Shown here: one piece after another, positions 12,463 to 14,000 of the stretch
Layout of the letters: the number at the start of each line of letters is the position of its first letter
Numbering within the stretch: the first letter of the stretch is position 1
Assembly: GCA_038318565.1 (NCBI GenBank)
Contig: JBBQCI010000093.1
Span: 1-14,000, forward strand
Origin: UBA11346 sp038318565
GTDB taxonomy: Bacteria; Planctomycetota; UBA11346
Length of the DNA: 14,000 nt
Reading direction: 5' to 3'
Notes under the pieces: generated by a model
Told to the model about the DNA's origin: nothing
Seen by the model: only the letters and a program-made list of their open reading frames with translations
The model's database searches: none
Translations under genes and position numbers: made by a program

Positions 12463-14000
12463 TCGATCAAAGACGGTTCGTACCCCTCTGGGGCCTGGTA
12501 GCCCATCAGGTCGAGGGCGGTGGCCGCGATGTTGGCCAGTCCTGGCTTGGCGATGTCGGTGCGCAGTGCATAGGCGCCGGTGTGGGTCGGATCGTAAATG
12601 ATGAAGGGGACCGGATTCAGGGTGTGGCTGGTCTTGGCCTTGGGCTTGCCGTTTTCCATCTTCACGCCCCCCTTCTTGTCGATCTCGTACATCTCGTCGG
12701 CATTGCCGTGATCGGCGGTGATCAACGCCACGCCGCCGAGCTTTGCGATCACCGGCAGCAGGCGGCCAAGCACCAGGTCGACACATTCGACGCTTATGCG
12801 GGCGGCCTCGAATACGCCGGTGTGGCCAACCATGTCGCCATTCGGGTAGTTGATGCGGGCGAAGCCGTACGGCCGCTTAGTCAGCTCGGCGATCAGCGCG
12901 TCGGTCGCCTCGGCCGCCTTCATCCAGGGGCGCTCGTCGAACGAGACGCGGTCGGATGGAACTTCGATATAGGTTTCCTGGGACTGGTCCAGGTAGCCGG
13001 AACGGTTGCCGTTCCAGAAGTAGGTGACGTGTCCGTACTTCTGCGTCTCCGAGACGGCAAGTTGGCGGACCCCGGCGCCAATCAGATACTCGGACAAGAC
13101 GCGGTTGATCACCGGCGGCTCGACCAGGATGCGCGGCGGCAGATTGGTGTCGCCGTCATAGGTCATCATGCCGGCGAAGCAGACGTCGGGCTTGGTCCGG
13201 GCGAAGGGCACTGCGCCGACGAACGCGCGCGAGATCTCGGTCGAACGGTCGCCCCGGAAGTTAAAGTACACCACGCTGTCGCCGTCTTTGATCGGGGCGA
13301 AGGCCTGGCCGTAGGTGCCGACCACAAAGGGTGGCAGATCCTGGTCGATGACCCCGGGTTTCTCGCTACGGTAGGCCTTGATCGCCGCGCTGGCGCTGGG
13401 GAATTGGCGGCCTTCAGCGAGGACGTGGATCTTCCAGCCGCGCTCGACCATCGACCAGTCGGCCTCATAGCGGTCCATGGTGATGTTCATCCGGCCACCG
13501 CCCGAGGCGATGCCATAGCGCGGATCGACGGACTTGATCCAGGCTTCGAAGGGCTCGGTGTAATCGAGGGCGGTGGTCTCGCCCACGTCGCGGCCGTCGA
13601 GCAAAGCGTGGACAGCGACCTTCGCCACGTTGCGCTTCTTGGCGTCGATGATCAGGGCCTTGAGGTGGTCAATGTGGCTGTGGACGTTGCCGTCGCTGAA
13701 CAGCCCAATCAGGTGCAGGGTCGAGCTGCGCTTCACCGCGTTGTCGACGATCTCGTTCCAGCCCTTGCCCTGAAACAGCTTCCCTTCGCTAATCGCGTTA
13801 GCGACCAGCTTGGCACCCTGATCAAAGACCCGGCCCGCGCCGAGGGCATTGTGGCCGACCTCGCTATTACCCATGTCAGCGTCCGAGGGCATCCCGACCG
13901 CGGTGCCGTGGGCGGCAAGCTGGCACCACGGGTTCTCAGCGAACAGGCGGTCGAGGACGGGCTTGCGCGCAGCGTTGATGGCGTTGCCCGCGTAGTCGGG
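12453..14000 (-). CDS. gpmI: 2,3-bisphosphoglycerate-independent phosphoglycerate mutase (5' end outside window)
   Basis: The last 515 residues of a cofactor-independent phosphoglycerate mutase, which interconverts 3- and 2-phosphoglycerate in glycolysis. The frame is open to the window edge: codons upstream of the ATG at 13892 read PDYAGNAINAARKP...AAHGTAVG, conserved family sequence, so that ATG is internal and only some 15-40 N-terminal residues are missing. Seen motifs: ADMGNSEVGHNALGAGR with the catalytic serine that carries the phosphate, LIGLFSDGNVHSHIDHL, LLDGRDV, ASGGGRMNITMDRYE, FNFRGDRSTEI, the metal-site stretches NGDMVGHTG and ADHGNADEMY, and the SHT histidine. The pattern is much closer to plant and kinetoplastid enzymes (for example HNALGAGR, MDRYE.DW, FWNGNRSGY) than to the E. 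coli type. It is first in the visible minus-strand gene run. Confidence 0.95.
   Translation of the reverse strand, partial: PDYAGNAINAARKPVLDRLFAENPWCQLAAHGTAVGMPSDADMGNSEVGHNALGAGRVFDQGAKLVANAISEGKLFQGKGWNEIVDNAVKRSSTLHLIGLFSDGNVHSHIDHLKALIIDAKKRNVAKVAVHALLDGRDVGETTALDYTEPFEAWIKSVDPRYGIASGGGRMNITMDRYEADWSMVERGWKIHVLAEGRQFPSASAAIKAYRSEKPGVIDQDLPPFVVGTYGQAFAPIKDGDSVVYFNFRGDRSTEISRAFVGAVPFARTKPDVCFAGMMTYDGDTNLPPRILVEPPVINRVLSEYLIGAGVRQLAVSETQKYGHVTYFWNGNRSGYLDQSQETYIEVPSDRVSFDERPWMKAAEATDALIAELTKRPYGFARINYPNGDMVGHTGVFEAARISVECVDLVLGRLLPVIAKLGGVALITADHGNADEMYEIDKKGGVKMENGKPKAKTSHTLNPVPFIIYDPTHTGAYALRTDIAKPGLANIAATALDLMGYQAPEGYEPSLIEWR

Overview
This window of roughly 60-65% GC is gene-dense chromosome from a bacterium. 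It carries thirteen protein genes, almost all on short intergenic gaps or overlapping. I see no RNA gene, CRISPR array, insertion sequence, phage gene or defence locus. The gene content suggests a Gram-negative of the Planctomycetota or wider PVC type, held at moderate to low confidence. The pointers are a single small PurQ ending in an HPRWT tail, a GlmU that is only the uridylyltransferase domain, a DUF1573 secreted protein, a multi-domain secreted beta-sandwich protein, and few recognisable Shine-Dalgarno sequences. A marker-gene phylogeny is needed to settle the taxon.

Left part (1-4425): a pterin-4a-carbinolamine dehydratase gene (+) overlaps tail-to-tail with a minus-strand set read as GAF/HD-GYP signalling protein, a 117-residue unknown protein, then a CbiM-type cobalt transporter S-component with a fused C-terminal PDGLE domain. 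Divergent from this set is rlmI, a 23S rRNA cytosine methyltransferase of the PUA/SPOUT-less Rossmann type.

Middle part (4426-6124): a possible small membrane protein (-) lies head-to-head with a single-domain GlmU (+). A small putative lipoprotein with an Ala-Pro repeat tail follows and ends in a strong hairpin terminator. That terminator separates it from the convergent minus-strand block.

Right part (6125-14000): seven minus-strand genes run in the order gpmI (5' end beyond the window), bioD, DUF2062 membrane protein, DUF1573 secreted protein, purQ, a four-repeat secreted beta-sandwich protein and dxs. The first four are almost gapless (10-nt overlap, 5 and 31 nt gaps). There are then 106 nt before purQ, 19 nt before the secreted protein and 81 nt with a strong hairpin before dxs. 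The functions are mixed: glycolysis, biotin, purine and isoprenoid synthesis, and envelope. This looks like a run of housekeeping genes sharing transcription rather than one pathway.

I found no convincing new multi-gene system. The points most worth following are the 117-residue protein coupled to the HD-GYP gene, the orphan CbiM with a hairpin at its start, the lone GlmU domain, the plant/kinetoplastid-like phosphoglycerate mutase, and the secreted repeat protein placed between purQ and dxs.
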